Part shown: positions 9,893 to 19,736 of the stretch, piece by piece
Layout: the number at the start of each line of letters is the position of its first letter
Numbering within the stretch: position 1 is the stretch's first letter
From: Areca catechu
Lineage: Eukaryota; Streptophyta; Magnoliopsida; Arecales; Arecaceae
DNA: 64,000 nucleotides
Direction of reading: 5' to 3'
Assembly: GCA_021397845.1 (NCBI GenBank)
Contig: CM038043.1
Coordinates: 125,966,013 to 126,030,012, forward strand
Notes under the pieces: model-generated
The model's input: the letters and a program-made list of their open reading frames with translations, nothing else
Told to the model about the DNA's origin: nothing
Databases searched by the model: none
Made by a program: the position numbers and the translations under genes

Positions 9893-9980
9893 GCTCTGAT
9901 ACCAAAATGATGCAGAACGAAAGCTCTGATACCAAAAATGATGCAGAACGGAAGCTCTGATACCAAAAATGATGCAGAAC
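9893..9980 (-). promoter_or_regulatory. P left-arm triple primer-binding site array
   Basis: Minus-strand primer sites at 9893-9904, 9923-9934 and 9954-9965, each next to an LTR-terminus copy. The period is 30-31 bp as in A1 and the right arm. Confidence 0.9.
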
Positions 9981-11378
9981 AAATAAAGGGATGCGATGCG
10001 GAAGTAAATTAAGATTAACTAATTTTTTTGTTGTTGTTATATGTTTGTAGAAGTTGGCTTCAAATCAAAGAAAGTTAACCTAACATTGAAAGATACTAAT
10101 ATGATAATTGAAAGCACAATTTTAAGGAAACTAAATTATCAGAGTAGTTCAGAAGCAACGGATCGCTGGGGGTTGAGAAACTCCCAGACCTAGGGTTTCG
10201 CTCCGAACTTTCAACAGAACAGAAATAAAGAGAAGAGATGGTTTACCTAACCAGACAATGATCTTCACAGATTTTGGTGGAAGAACTCTCCCGAGCAGAT
10301 TGTTGGATCCTCGGATTCAGATATCTTCGCAATGGATCCTCCAATACTGGTCCTTTGGCGGGTTGGCTTCTCCTGAACTCAAGATCTGGAAGAGAAGAAA
10401 AACAATTGATGGAATCAGAGAGTCAAGGGAAAAATTTACCAGGTTGATGAACTTGAAGATTGAAATTGCTGAAAACTGGATTCTCCTGGAAGCTGATGTG
10501 ATTTTCCTTGGAACTTGCTCTGGATCTGAAGTAGCCGGACTGGATCTGGATGAAGGTGGATGGCCTGGACTTGTAGAGAGAGAGAGGCCATGGGAGATGG
10601 AAGGAGCTAGGGTTCGATGGATTGAAAATAATGAAGGGCGGCTAGGGTTTTGGATTTTTAAGTGGCTAACCTAGGGTTTTGGATAAAGATGGAGATCTCT
10701 CACCTCCTCAAGGCTCCAATGGAACCCGGATTACCCCCTCACGGAGCTCAACACTTAGAATAGTGCGGAAGAAGAGAAACCTAGGTTACTCAACACAAGA
10801 GAATAGCAAAATAATTTTTTCTTCATTGATTTCTTCTCAACTTACAAGAGGGATGTAATTTATAATGCTTTACAAGGGAGAAGGGTTTCATATTTTCCCA
10901 TGTGGGACTAAAGGAGGGGATCTCCAAATTAGGGCAAATCCCTTACATATGGTTGGCCCAAATACCAAAAATTAGGATTTGGGTTATAAATGGCAGGTAG
11001 ATGGCGCCACCTTGCTTGATTTTTTTCAAGAAAATTTTCTTCCTTCCCTGGATGAACTCTTTTGGACTCCTCCTTTTCTTCCTCCCTAAGTCAAGGCTCT
11101 TCCCATCTTTGTTTTAGGTATTTTTGGCAGGTAATGGGCGCCCCTTGATATTCTCTTCCAAGAAAAACTTCTTCCCTTCTTTGCTTGGAGTCACTTGGAA
11201 AAGTCTTGGCCGCCCCCTTGATTTGTGCTCTTCTCTTTATCTGGTGCATGAAAGAAGGAGGTTGCCATCTGTGGAGTGGGGACCAAAGGCTGCTGGATGT
11301 GGATATGGCGCCCCCTGGACTGGGAGTGTGGCTGGGAGTGTGGTGTCCACTTGCCAGGTCTTAGGAGAAAATGTAACA
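9970..11378 (-). repeat. P internal complete LTR (1409 bp)
   Basis: On the minus strand it starts TGTTACATTTTCTCC at 11378 and ends TTCTGCATCA at 9970. It serves two roles: 3' LTR for the pol region above it and 5' LTR for the gag fragment below it, the layout of two tandem elements sharing one LTR. If the first primer unit is counted, as both outer ends of P suggest, it extends to 9939. Confidence 0.88.
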
Positions 11379-11518
11379 TCCCCGGTTGAAACCCTAGTCC
11401 ACTACTGAGTCAACATGACTCAACAAAATAAAAATGCAGGTAATGTAGACTCAAGCTAAATTGAGTTGATCTAGTCAACTCTTATTACAAACCAAAAACC
11501 CTAATTCTTCGGGCAAGA
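11379..11518 (-). other. P 3' untranslated region and plus-strand primer region
   Basis: Short spacer between the pol stop and the LTR. On the minus strand CCGGGGA directly precedes the LTR start. It aligns with A1 3761-4019. Confidence 0.6.
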
Positions 11519-14500
11519 TTAATCAGAGATCCAGATGGAGCTCTGAAGTCTTCTTCTGAGTCTGGTGCCCGCACCAATTCTCCCGGGGTGGGAGGAACTC
11601 GACCCTGTCGAGTAAGGCTCAAGTTGGCTCTGGTATCTCTCCAAGAGGTCTGGGTCCAATTCTTGTAATTCTTCTCGGGAGATCCAAGAGTCATCAGAAT
11701 CTGGCCTTCCTTGCCAGCGGACCAGGTACCTTTGGTATCCTCGATTACGAGTAGAGATAACCTGATCATCCAGGATCTTTTCAATCTGCTCTTTCCTCAC
11801 AGGCCAGTTTGTTGGTGGACACACAGGGTCGGGATCACTCTCAATGATAGGGTTAGGCTCAAAAGGCTCACTAGGAATCACAGCTGGCTCCCTGTACTCT
11901 ACTAAGTCTGTAATGTTGAAAGTAGAGCTAATGCCTAGTTCTGGAGGCAACTCGAGCACATAGGCATTGGATCCTACTCTCTTTACCACTCTAAATGGTC
12001 CAGCTCCCCTAGCATGTAACTTTCTAACGGTTCCAGGAGGAAACCGTTCAGGCCTTAACCTAATCATCACATAGTCTCCCTCAACAAAAGATTTGACTCG
12101 CCTTTGAGTATCAGCCAACTTCTTATAAGTTTCATTACTTAAATTTATTTTGGCATGAATTTCTTTATGCAAGTCTTTTACATGCTGTGCAAAATTCTCA
12201 GCAGACTCGGAGACTCGAGTGTGGACAGGTAAAAGGACTAGGTCAAGAGGTGTGTGAGGTTTGTACCCATGTACAATTTCAAATGGACTCTTACCCGTAG
12301 ACCTATTGACCGAGTCATTGTACGCAAATTCTGCCCTTGGTAGGTATAAATCCCAATTTCTGGTGTTTTCACCAACAAGACATCTCAGCAGATTTCCTAG
12401 GCTACGATTCACTACTTCAGTTTGGCCATCAGTTTGGGGATGATAGGCAGTTGAAAAATTAAGTTTTGTCCCTAACTTATGCCAAAGGGTCTTCCAAAAG
12501 TAACTGGTGAACCGGACATCCCTATCTGAAACGATTGTCTTAGGTAGGCCATGGAGTCTAACTATCTCATTGAAGAAAAGTGTGGCTACCTTAGACGCAT
12601 CAAAGGTTTGGGAACAAGGCAAGAAGTGGGCCATTTTAGAGAATCGGTCGACTACGACACAGATAGAATCATGTCTCCTCTGGGTCTTAAGTAAACCTAA
12701 CACAAAATCCATACTCACATCTTGCCAAAGACGATCTGGGACAGGGAGTGGGGTATAAAGGCCAGTGTTTTGTTTTCGCTGTTTGGCAACAGCGCAGGTT
12801 CGACATCTAGCTACAATATTAGCTACATCCCTTTTCAAGCTAGGCCAGAAAAAGTGGTCTTCAATAGCTAGAATGGTCTTGTCTTTTCCAAAATGGCCGG
12901 CTAAACCTCCAGCATGGATTTCCCAAATCAAAAATTCCCTAAGAGAAGTTCTAGGGATGCAAAGCCTATTTTTGAAGAACAAAAAACCATCTACAAGGGT
13001 ATAATCCTGGTGATTACTAGATGGTCCTTGAACTAGATCCTGATACACAGTTGTGAAATCCGGACAAGACTCATATTCCTCTTTGATTTGCTCAAACCCT
13101 ATGACCTCAGTTCTAACAGAAGTTAATAACAGAGATCGGCGACTAAGGGCATCAGCTACCTTATTCTCAACTCCAGCCTTATGTTTCAGGACAAAAGTAT
13201 AGGACTGGATATATTCTACCCACTTAGCATGCCTAGGGTTAAGCTTCTTTTGGGAGTTCAGAAATCTAAGAGCCTCATGGTCCGAAAATAGTACAAATTC
13301 CTGCGGTAGCAAATAATGTCTCCAGTAACGCAAAGCTTGCACCACCGCATAAAATTCCTTATCATAGGTAGAATACCTAAGCTTAGCATCATTAAGTTTT
13401 TCACTAAAGAATGCTATGGGATGATTCTCTTGGCTTAGGACTCCACCTATTCCTACACCTGAAGCATCACAGGCAACCTCAAATACTTTAAAAAAATCGG
13501 GTAATCTCAGAATGGGTGCCTGGGTCATTTTATCCTTAAGATCTAGGAAGGCTTTATGGGCTGACTTAGTCCAATGAAATTCTCCCTTCCTAATACAATC
13601 AGTGATAGGAGCAGCTAAAGTACTAAACCCCTTGATGAATCGCCTATAGAAGGTAGCCAAGCCGTGGAAACTTCTAACTTCATGCACATTGGTTGGCTCT
13701 GGCCAGTCTACTATGGACCTAATCTTCTCAGGATCGGCCGCCACGCCGTCAGGGGTTACTACAAAACCAAGAAAGATAACTCTACTAGTCATGAATTCAC
13801 ACTTCTTAAGATTACCGTAGAGTCTATCATTCCTCAAAACTTGGCAGACTGCTCTAAGGTGGCCTAGGTGATCTGCTGGGGTCTTACTATAGATCAGGAT
13901 GTCATCAAAATAGACCACCACAAATTTTCCTATGAAAGCTCTAAGTACCTGGGTCATAATTCTCATGAACGTACTAGGGGCATTGGACAACCCAAAAGGC
14001 ATAACAACCCATTCATAAAGACCATCCTTAGTTTTGAAAGCAGTTTTCCATTCATCCCCGGGTCTAATCCTAACCTGATGATAGCCGCTTCTGAGATCAA
14101 TTTTAGAAAAAACCATTGCACCAGCCATCATATCAAGCATGTCATCTAGTCTAGGGATGGGAAACCTATATTTGATTGTAATTTTATTGATGGCACGACT
14201 ATCAACACACATCCTCCACGTGCCATCTTTCTTTGGGGTCAGTAAGGCTGGGACTGCACAAGGGCTAAGACTTTCTCTAATAAACCCCTTCCTCAATAAT
14301 TCTCCAACCTGCTTTTGCAGTTCTTCATGCTCAGATGGATTCATCCTGTAATGGGGCAAGTTGGGCAAAGTCGCTCCTGGGATTAGATCTATGGCATGCT
14401 GGATATCCCTAAGAGGTGGAAGGTGGTCTGGCAAATCCTCGGGAAAGACATCCTCAAATTCTTTTAACACAGGTTTAACTTCTTGAGGAGGCTCTGAGGG

Positions 14501-15367
14501 TTCCGAAGTTCTAAGTTCCTTAGCAGTCAACATCCAGATGGGTGAACCACTATGAATTTCTTGTTCTAGATCCTTAGCACTGATTAGGTTCACTCCAGTT
14601 TTCATCTCCTTAACCTTACCGGCTCCTTTAGTTACCTTGTCCTTAGGGGGAACTGAATGGATCGTAATCTTCTTCCCATTGAAACTAAAGACACAGGTAT
14701 TGGATTTTCCTAAGAGGGTGGCATCATGATCATACAACCAAGGTCTTCCGAGAATTATACTGCTCACCCCCATGGGTAAGACATCGCACCAAATCTTTTC
14801 GTGATAAGATTGCATTTGGATTTGGACTTGACATCTAGACTGGATGGGTATGGAGGTAGAATCTACCCAAGAAACCTTATAGGGGTTGGGATGGGGAACT
14901 GGGATTAAGCCTAACATCTTGACAGTGCTAGTAGAGATGGCATTTACACAGCTCCCACTATCTATGATGATCTTACATACCTTATCCCCTAATTTAAGAA
15001 AAGTCTGTAGGATGTTAGTCCTACGCCAATCCTCTTGAACTAGATTCTGGGATAGGATGCACCTTACAACTCCTAATTGGTCAGATTCATTGGGTTCCTC
15101 CTCTCCTTCATACTCCTCAACCAAATTCATTCCGGCCTCATAAACTTCTTCTTCAAATTCCTCACTGGGCTCGGAATTATCATTCTCTCCCTCTTCTATG
15201 TAAAGGGATCTCCGTGGGCACTGGCTAGCAACATGACCTACCTTATGACACTTGAAACAGGCTATGGCAGTACACTGACTGGAAATGTGACCTGGTTTCT
15301 GACACTTAAAACAGGTGATATTTGAACTAGGGGTTCTCTGGGTGTCAGGTGCCTTACCTTTGTCCAT
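11519..15367 (-). CDS. P pol polyprotein with zinc knuckles and chromodomain, intact 1282 codons
   Basis: The frame is uninterrupted. Domains by residue: CCHC knuckles at Cys19-Cys32 and Cys37-Cys50; an acidic linker; aspartic protease with Asp136-Ser-Gly; RT with Tyr486-Phe-Asp-Asp489; RNase H (Asp-Ala-Ser near 634, Asp-Ala-Leu-Ser-Arg-Arg near 740); integrase with HHCC (His818, His825, Cys855, Cys858) and catalytic Asp887, Asp948, Glu984; a conserved post-core domain; chromodomain at about 1195-1247. It should process the polyprotein, copy RNA and integrate cDNA. The knuckles are the end of gag, and the rest of gag upstream is missing: at 15368-15375 the sequence switches into an inverted LTR piece. 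It is a chromovirus, perhaps near Galadriel, but the clade is uncertain. An intact frame implies a recent insertion or a functional donor. Confidence 0.93.
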   Translation of the reverse strand: MDKGKAPDTQRTPSSNITCFKCQKPGHISSQCTAIACFKCHKVGHVASQCPRRSLYIEEGENDNSEPSEEFEEEVYEAGMNLVEEYEGEEEPNESDQLGVVRCILSQNLVQEDWRRTNILQTFLKLGDKVCKIIIDSGSCVNAISTSTVKMLGLIPVPHPNPYKVSWVDSTSIPIQSRCQVQIQMQSYHEKIWCDVLPMGVSSIILGRPWLYDHDATLLGKSNTCVFSFNGKKITIHSVPPKDKVTKGAGKVKEMKTGVNLISAKDLEQEIHSGSPIWMLTAKELRTSEPSEPPQEVKPVLKEFEDVFPEDLPDHLPPLRDIQHAIDLIPGATLPNLPHYRMNPSEHEELQKQVGELLRKGFIRESLSPCAVPALLTPKKDGTWRMCVDSRAINKITIKYRFPIPRLDDMLDMMAGAMVFSKIDLRSGYHQVRIRPGDEWKTAFKTKDGLYEWVVMPFGLSNAPSTFMRIMTQVLRAFIGKFVVVYFDDILIYSKTPADHLGHLRAVCQVLRNDRLYGNLKKCEFMTSRVIFLGFVVTPDGVAADPEKIRSIVDWPEPTNVHEVRSFHGLATFYRRFIKGFSTLAAPITDCIRKGEFHWTKSAHKAFLDLKDKMTQAPILRLPDFFKVFEVACDASGVGIGGVLSQENHPIAFFSEKLNDAKLRYSTYDKEFYAVVQALRYWRHYLLPQEFVLFSDHEALRFLNSQKKLNPRHAKWVEYIQSYTFVLKHKAGVENKVADALSRRSLLLTSVRTEVIGFEQIKEEYESCPDFTTVYQDLVQGPSSNHQDYTLVDGFLFFKNRLCIPRTSLREFLIWEIHAGGLAGHFGKDKTILAIEDHFFWPSLKRDVANIVARCRTCAVAKQRKQNTGLYTPLPVPDRLWQDVSMDFVLGLLKTQRRHDSICVVVDRFSKMAHFLPCSQTFDASKVATLFFNEIVRLHGLPKTIVSDRDVRFTSYFWKTLWHKLGTKLNFSTAYHPQTDGQTEVVNRSLGNLLRCLVGENTRNWDLYLPRAEFAYNDSVNRSTGKSPFEIVHGYKPHTPLDLVLLPVHTRVSESAENFAQHVKDLHKEIHAKINLSNETYKKLADTQRRVKSFVEGDYVMIRLRPERFPPGTVRKLHARGAGPFRVVKRVGSNAYVLELPPELGISSTFNITDLVEYREPAVIPSEPFEPNPIIESDPDPVCPPTNWPVRKEQIEKILDDQVISTRNRGYQRYLVRWQGRPDSDDSWISREELQELDPDLLERYQSQLEPYSTGSSSSHPGRIGAGTRLRRRLQSSIWISD

Positions 15368-15377
15368 GGGCCTAGGA
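15368..15377. other. P inversion junction between pol and right arm
   Basis: Minus-strand gag-pol sequence ends just above 15367 and plus-strand LTR sequence begins at 15375. The junction contains CCTAGGAG; the LTR has CCTAGG a few bases before GGAGTTTC, so short homology may have guided the switch. Confidence 0.7.
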
Positions 15378-15589
15378 GTTTCTCAACCCCCAGCGATCCG
15401 TTGCTTCTGAACTACTCTGATAATTTAGTTTCCTTAAAATTGTGCTTTCAATTATCATATTAGTATCTTTCAATGTTAGGTTAACTTTCTTTGATTTGAA
15501 GCCAACTTCTACAAACATATAAAAATAACAAAAAAATTAGTTAATCTTAATTTACTTCCGCATCGCATCCCTTTATTTGTTCTGCATCA
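15375..15589 (+). repeat. P right-arm U5 fragment
   Basis: Last 215 bases of the LTR on the plus strand, matching 9970-10184 inverted. There is no U3 or upstream R, so this end could not have been a promoter. Confidence 0.85.
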
Positions 15590-15666
15590 TTTTTGGTATC
15601 AGAGCTTCCATTCTGCATCATTTTTGGTATCAGAGCTTTCGTTCTGCATCATTTTGGTATCAGAGC
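15580..15666 (+). promoter_or_regulatory. P right-arm triple primer-binding site array
   Basis: TGGTATCAGAGC at 15594-15605, 15625-15636 and 15655-15666, spaced 31 and 30 bases, exactly as in A1. Confidence 0.9.
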
Positions 15667-16543
15667 CCAGTCTAGGGTTTCTGATTTGCTTGCTTGCTTG
15701 TTTTGATTATTTTCTCTTTTTATTTTGTCTGCTCGAAGTAGACTCCCCAGGACGTCCGGTCCTAGGAACTAAGCGAGGCGCAAGCCTCCTCCTCCCATTC
15801 CACGGGGTGTTCCTAGGGCGTGTAGGGGATCCATTGGGTTATAACTTCGTAGCAGGGATTATAAACGGGGAAGACAATCTAGTTGCAGCCCGTAATTACC
15901 CTGTTTTCTGAATTATTTCTCCCTGCATAAAACTCTGAATTGCATGATTTTTGCTTCGTTGAAACCAGTATAATTGAACCTATTTTACATGATTTTTCTA
16001 TGATTTATTAGTTTCGATAAAAATTCTGAGCATTAAAATACAACAACTCTATTTTTTTGTGTTCTGCAATTCAATTCTTTTTGGAGTGATCATCTCATAA
16101 TTTACTTAAGGGCAATTGAGCATCTAAGATAAGGGGAGGAGTTGATTACCTCTCCTTAGCCCAAAACCACCATCCAATCATTCGAACCTAGACCTAATTT
16201 AAAATCAGTTAGACCTAATTTGCCCTAGTGGGCTAGGGACACCAATTGGTCGGGTCTAGGCTAGTGTTGAGTCAGTTTGCTGAGTTATTCTGTGTGTGCT
16301 TAGCACTCAGTGTCTAGAACGGTGGTTCAGGGATCCATTCCCGAAGGGCTTGTATGCTGGTCCGCCTACCTGGCCAATCACTGATTGGTGTCTAGGATTG
16401 GCAATCAGGGACCTAACACTCCCCTTACACCTGCCTGGCTGAGTCCTGAGTTACTACAGGCTAGCTTGCCACTCTGATTGGGCATCTAGTTTGGGCTCTA
16501 GGTCTAGTTAGCCCGTAGTCGTTTCAGTCGAGTCTCATTTGGT
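15667..16543 (+). other. P right-arm leader
   Basis: Inverted copy of 9017-9892, nearly identical. No gene is supported. Confidence 0.65.
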
Positions 16544-16835
16544 GTGCTTGCTTGCATCATCATGTCCACCCGGAATGAAGTACCCTACCAACCTGGTCAA
16601 ACCCAACCTGATTTAGAGGCCATGATTAGAACTCTTACCGAAAGTATGACCAAATTGAGTCAGGATATGAATGAGGGTTTTGCCCAGTTTAGAGACCGAG
16701 CCCAGGGACTTGAGAAACATAGACATCAAAATTGGACCCCTGATCCAAAATTTAATAGGCCCCAACCTCACCCATGCCAGGAGCCTAGGAGGACCTTATA
16801 CCGTGATCCCGAGCATAACCCTAGGAACCTTGAGG
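16544..16835 (+). pseudogene. P right-arm gag N-terminus, truncated
   Basis: Inverted copy of 8740-9016 with almost no changes. It carries the same deletion junction at AGGAAC into LTR sequence, so the deletion arose once before the arms were duplicated. Confidence 0.8.
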
Positions 16836-17578
16836 AGGTGTGAGATCTCCAACCCCAAAACCCTAGCTTAGTCCACCCATCTCTACTCCACCACCACCAA
16901 ACCCTAATTTTCCATCTACATCCCACGACCCCTCTCTTCCACATAGAGGCCGGCCACCAGCATCCAGGTTCAGATCAACTGTTTCAACTACAGAGCAAGT
17001 TCAAAGAAGAGTCAGATCAGTATCAAGATCTCCGGAACTTCTACATCCAACAATCTTCATTAAGTCCTCAGGTCAGTGTCTTTCTTTGAGTTTCTGGTTT
17101 TTTTTTTTTTTTTTCTTCTTCTTCCAGATCCTGAGTTCGAGAAGAAGGCCAACCTTGCCATAGGACTATAATCCGAGGATCCATTGCGAAGATACCTCGT
17201 CTCCAAGGATCCAACAATCTGCTCGGGAGAGTTCTTCCACCAAAATCTGTGAAGATCATTGTCTGGTTAGGTAAACCATCTCTTCTCTTTATTTCTGTTC
17301 TGTTGAAAGTTCGGAGCGAAACCCTAGGTCTGGAAGTTTCTCAACCCCCAGCGATCCGTTGCTTCTGAACTACTCTGATAATTTAGTTTCCTTAAAATTG
17401 TGCTTTCAATTATCATATTAGTATCTTTCAATGTTAGGTTAACTTTCTTTGATTTGAAGCCAACTTCTACAAACATATAAAAACAACAAAAAAATTAGTT
17501 AATCTTAATTTACTTCCGCATCGCATCCCTTTATTTGTTCTGCATCATTTTTGGTATCAGAGCTTCCGTTCTGCATCA
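16822..17578 (+). repeat. P right terminal partial LTR (R-U5), with one primer unit at the tip
   Basis: It runs from the GGAACCTTGAGG block to the end of U5. U5 here matches the internal LTR, unlike the left terminal copy. The tip has TTCTGCATCA, a primer site at 17552-17563, and a second TTCTGCATCA that abuts the target duplication, so the integrated end was defined by the second primer site. Confidence 0.85.
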
Positions 17579-17583
17579 CGGTC
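17579..17583. repeat. Right target-site duplication of P (CGGTC)
   Basis: Perfect partner of 7989-7993. Confidence 0.92.
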
Positions 17584-18481
17584 ACACTTCCTCACGAAGT
17601 CGGCATCATCTTTCTACATCATTTTCCAAAAATACCCCTGTCGGATTGCTTTGTAGACCAAAGTTCTGCCCCCACATGATTGCCATTGATGCCTTCATGT
17701 ATTTCCTGGAGCATGTAAGCGGCCTCTGAGGGCTTCAGGCATTTCAGCAGGGGGTAAAAGTAGGATCTCTAGTACAGCTGCCCGTCCATCATCACATAAC
17801 ACGTGGCCTTCTTCTTAAGCAAGCCAGCTTCCTTCCGATCATCCGACAGGTTGCTAGTGGTGATATACTTAATATAGGGGTCCATCCAACTGGCTTCGGT
17901 GTTGACTTGCTGGACTTTGACTGTAAGCTCGTAACTGGGGTCTTGAGATATTTGATGAAGGTACATCCCAACAAGGACTCCGATAGGGCGGCCAGTCTAG
18001 AGAGGATGTCAGTTCGAGTGTTCTCTGCTTGTGAGATATAGAAGATGCCGCAGTACTGGAGGGTCGCCGTATACGAGCGCACTCTGACTAGGTACTTCAC
18101 CATCATAGGATCCCATGCTTCGTACTCACCAGAGACTTGACCCACTACCAGCTGAGAGTTGCTGAAGACCTTTAGCCTCTTGATGCCTAGCTCGTGGGAC
18201 ACCTTTAGCCCCGCAAGGAGCGCCTCATGCTCTGCCTGGTTGTTGGTTGCCTTGAAGAGGAAGCACAGGGTGTACTCTGCAATGACCCTATCAGGATTGG
18301 CAACGATGAGGCCGGCTCTGCTCCCTCCGGCATTAGATGCACCGTCGATGTGAAGTATCCATGTCACCTTTATTAGGGTCAGGTCTAGCCTGGGCCCGGT
18401 CTGCTGGTCTGCCTCCTCTGGGTCCTCCTCCACCCAGGTGCATTCCACTAAGAAATCGGCTAGGACCTGAGCCTTTTGCAC
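17584..18481 (-). pseudogene. T1 second RNase H and start of integrase
   Basis: The frame 18481-17792 has RNase H motifs: Asp-Gly-Ala-Ser (first Asp), Asn-Asn-Gln-Ala-Glu-His-Glu-Ala (Glu), then Ser-Asn-Ser-Gln where the catalytic Asp is expected (an Asp to Asn change), and Leu-Ser-Arg-Leu-Ala. This archaeal-like RNase H is an extra domain typical of Tat elements. A frame change near 17966 leads into the integrase N-terminal region, which stops at the P insertion site. Confidence 0.85.
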
Positions 18482-19731
18482 CGACCGCGGGTGATAGGCG
18501 ATGTCGAACTTGTTGAGCTTTAGTGCTCACTTGACCAGGCACCTCGAGATATTGGGATGCTAAGGATGGCCCTCAGAGACTGATCGGTGAGGACGGTGAT
18601 GGGGCGCGCTTGGAAATAGGGCCTAAGGCATTGCGCAGACATTATTAGTGTAAAAAAGATTCTTTTGAATCGAGTGTACCTAGTCTTCGTGTCGCGGAGT
18701 AGCTTGCTGACATAGTATACTGCCGCTGGACACCGTCCTTATCGATGCGGACTAGTACCGAGCTAACCGCTTCGGATGACACCACCAGGTACAAGAGAAG
18801 CTTTTCGCTTTGGTCTGGACAATAGTGGCGATGAGGTGAGGAGCTTCTTCAGTCCCTCAAATGCCTCTCGACAATCTTCCGTCAAGGTGAAACTGTTTAT
18901 CTTTCGCATCACCTTGAAAAGTGGTTGACAGCGCTCAACGGAGTACGAAATGAAGTGGCTTAATGCCATGATGCACCCAGTTAAGTGCTGTACCTCCTTC
19001 TTGGAAGGGGTGCCTCATACAGTGATCGCCTGGATCTTCTCTAGATTGGCCTCTATTCCTCTCTGGGTGACCATGAATCCCAAAAATTTTCCGACCGTAA
19101 CCCCAAAAGTACACTTGGCAGAATTCAACTTCATCTGGTGGGAGCGAAGATTATCAAAGGCTTCCACTAGGTCGACGACATGGTCCGACTCCGGACCGCT
19201 CATGACAAGCATGTCATCTACGTACACCTACATGTTGCAACCGATTTAGTCCTTGAAGACTTTATTGACCAAACACTGGTATGTGGCTCCCATGTTCTTG
19301 AGGCCGAATGGCATCACCCTGTAGCAATACGTACCTCTATCAGTCACAAATGCCATATGCTCCTCGTCTTCTGGATGCATTCGGATCTGATTATATCCAG
19401 AGAATGCATCCATGAAGCTGAGGTATTTGTGATCCGAGGTCTCATCCACCAACTGGTCAATTTTAGGGAGTTGGAAGCTATCCTTCGAGCATGCCCGGTT
19501 GAGGTTGGTGTAATCCACATAGATCCTCCACTTTCTAGATGCTTTCCTGACCATCACCACATTAGTGAGCTAATTAGGATAGCGTACCTCAGGGATGAAG
19601 CCTGTCATGAGCAGTTTCTCATCCTCTTTGTTGATAGCCTTCTAGCACTTCGGTTCGAAGCTTCTCTTTTTCTGCTGGACCGGGCGATGATTGGGATCGA
19701 CATTTAGCCTGTGAGTAATCACCTCCAGTGG
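18482..19731 (-). pseudogene. T1 reverse transcriptase and first RNase H
   Basis: Frames 19560-19246 and 19227-19015 hold RT motifs: Tyr-Thr-Asn-Leu-Asn, Phe-Gly-Leu-Lys-Asn, and the catalytic Tyr-Val-Asp-Asp at about 19227-19216. Stops separate them. The connection and first RNase H region at 18969-18482 is frameshifted. The RT N-terminus continues across solo LTR L3 at 21216. Confidence 0.85.
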
Positions 19732-19736
19732 AATGC

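Larger units (their letters stand above)
7994..17578 (-). mobile_element. P: compound chromovirus insertion with U5 ends on both sides and inverted arms
   Basis: This 9585-bp insertion has a perfect CGGTC target duplication. Its left terminus, read on the minus strand, and its right terminus, read on the plus strand, are both the 3' (U5) end of the same LTR family; a normal element has a U3 end on one side. Reading the minus strand from 15367: pol, 3' untranslated region, complete LTR, three primer sites, leader, gag start, partial LTR. On the plus strand from 15375: U5, three primer sites, leader, gag start, partial LTR. The arms 7994-10184 and 15375-17578 are inverted copies. It looks like an aberrant reverse transcript that integrase inserted as one unit. 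Confidence 0.85.

Noticed and set aside
10258..10674. 138-codon plus-strand frame inside the P internal LTR
   Set aside because: It runs antisense to LTR sequence that is noncoding in A1, where the frame is not kept.
7994..17578. P as two independent insertions in opposite orientation
   Set aside because: Each insertion would need its own 5-bp duplication and a U3 LTR end. Only one outer duplication exists, the host frame is restored by one excision, and no U3 end touches T1.
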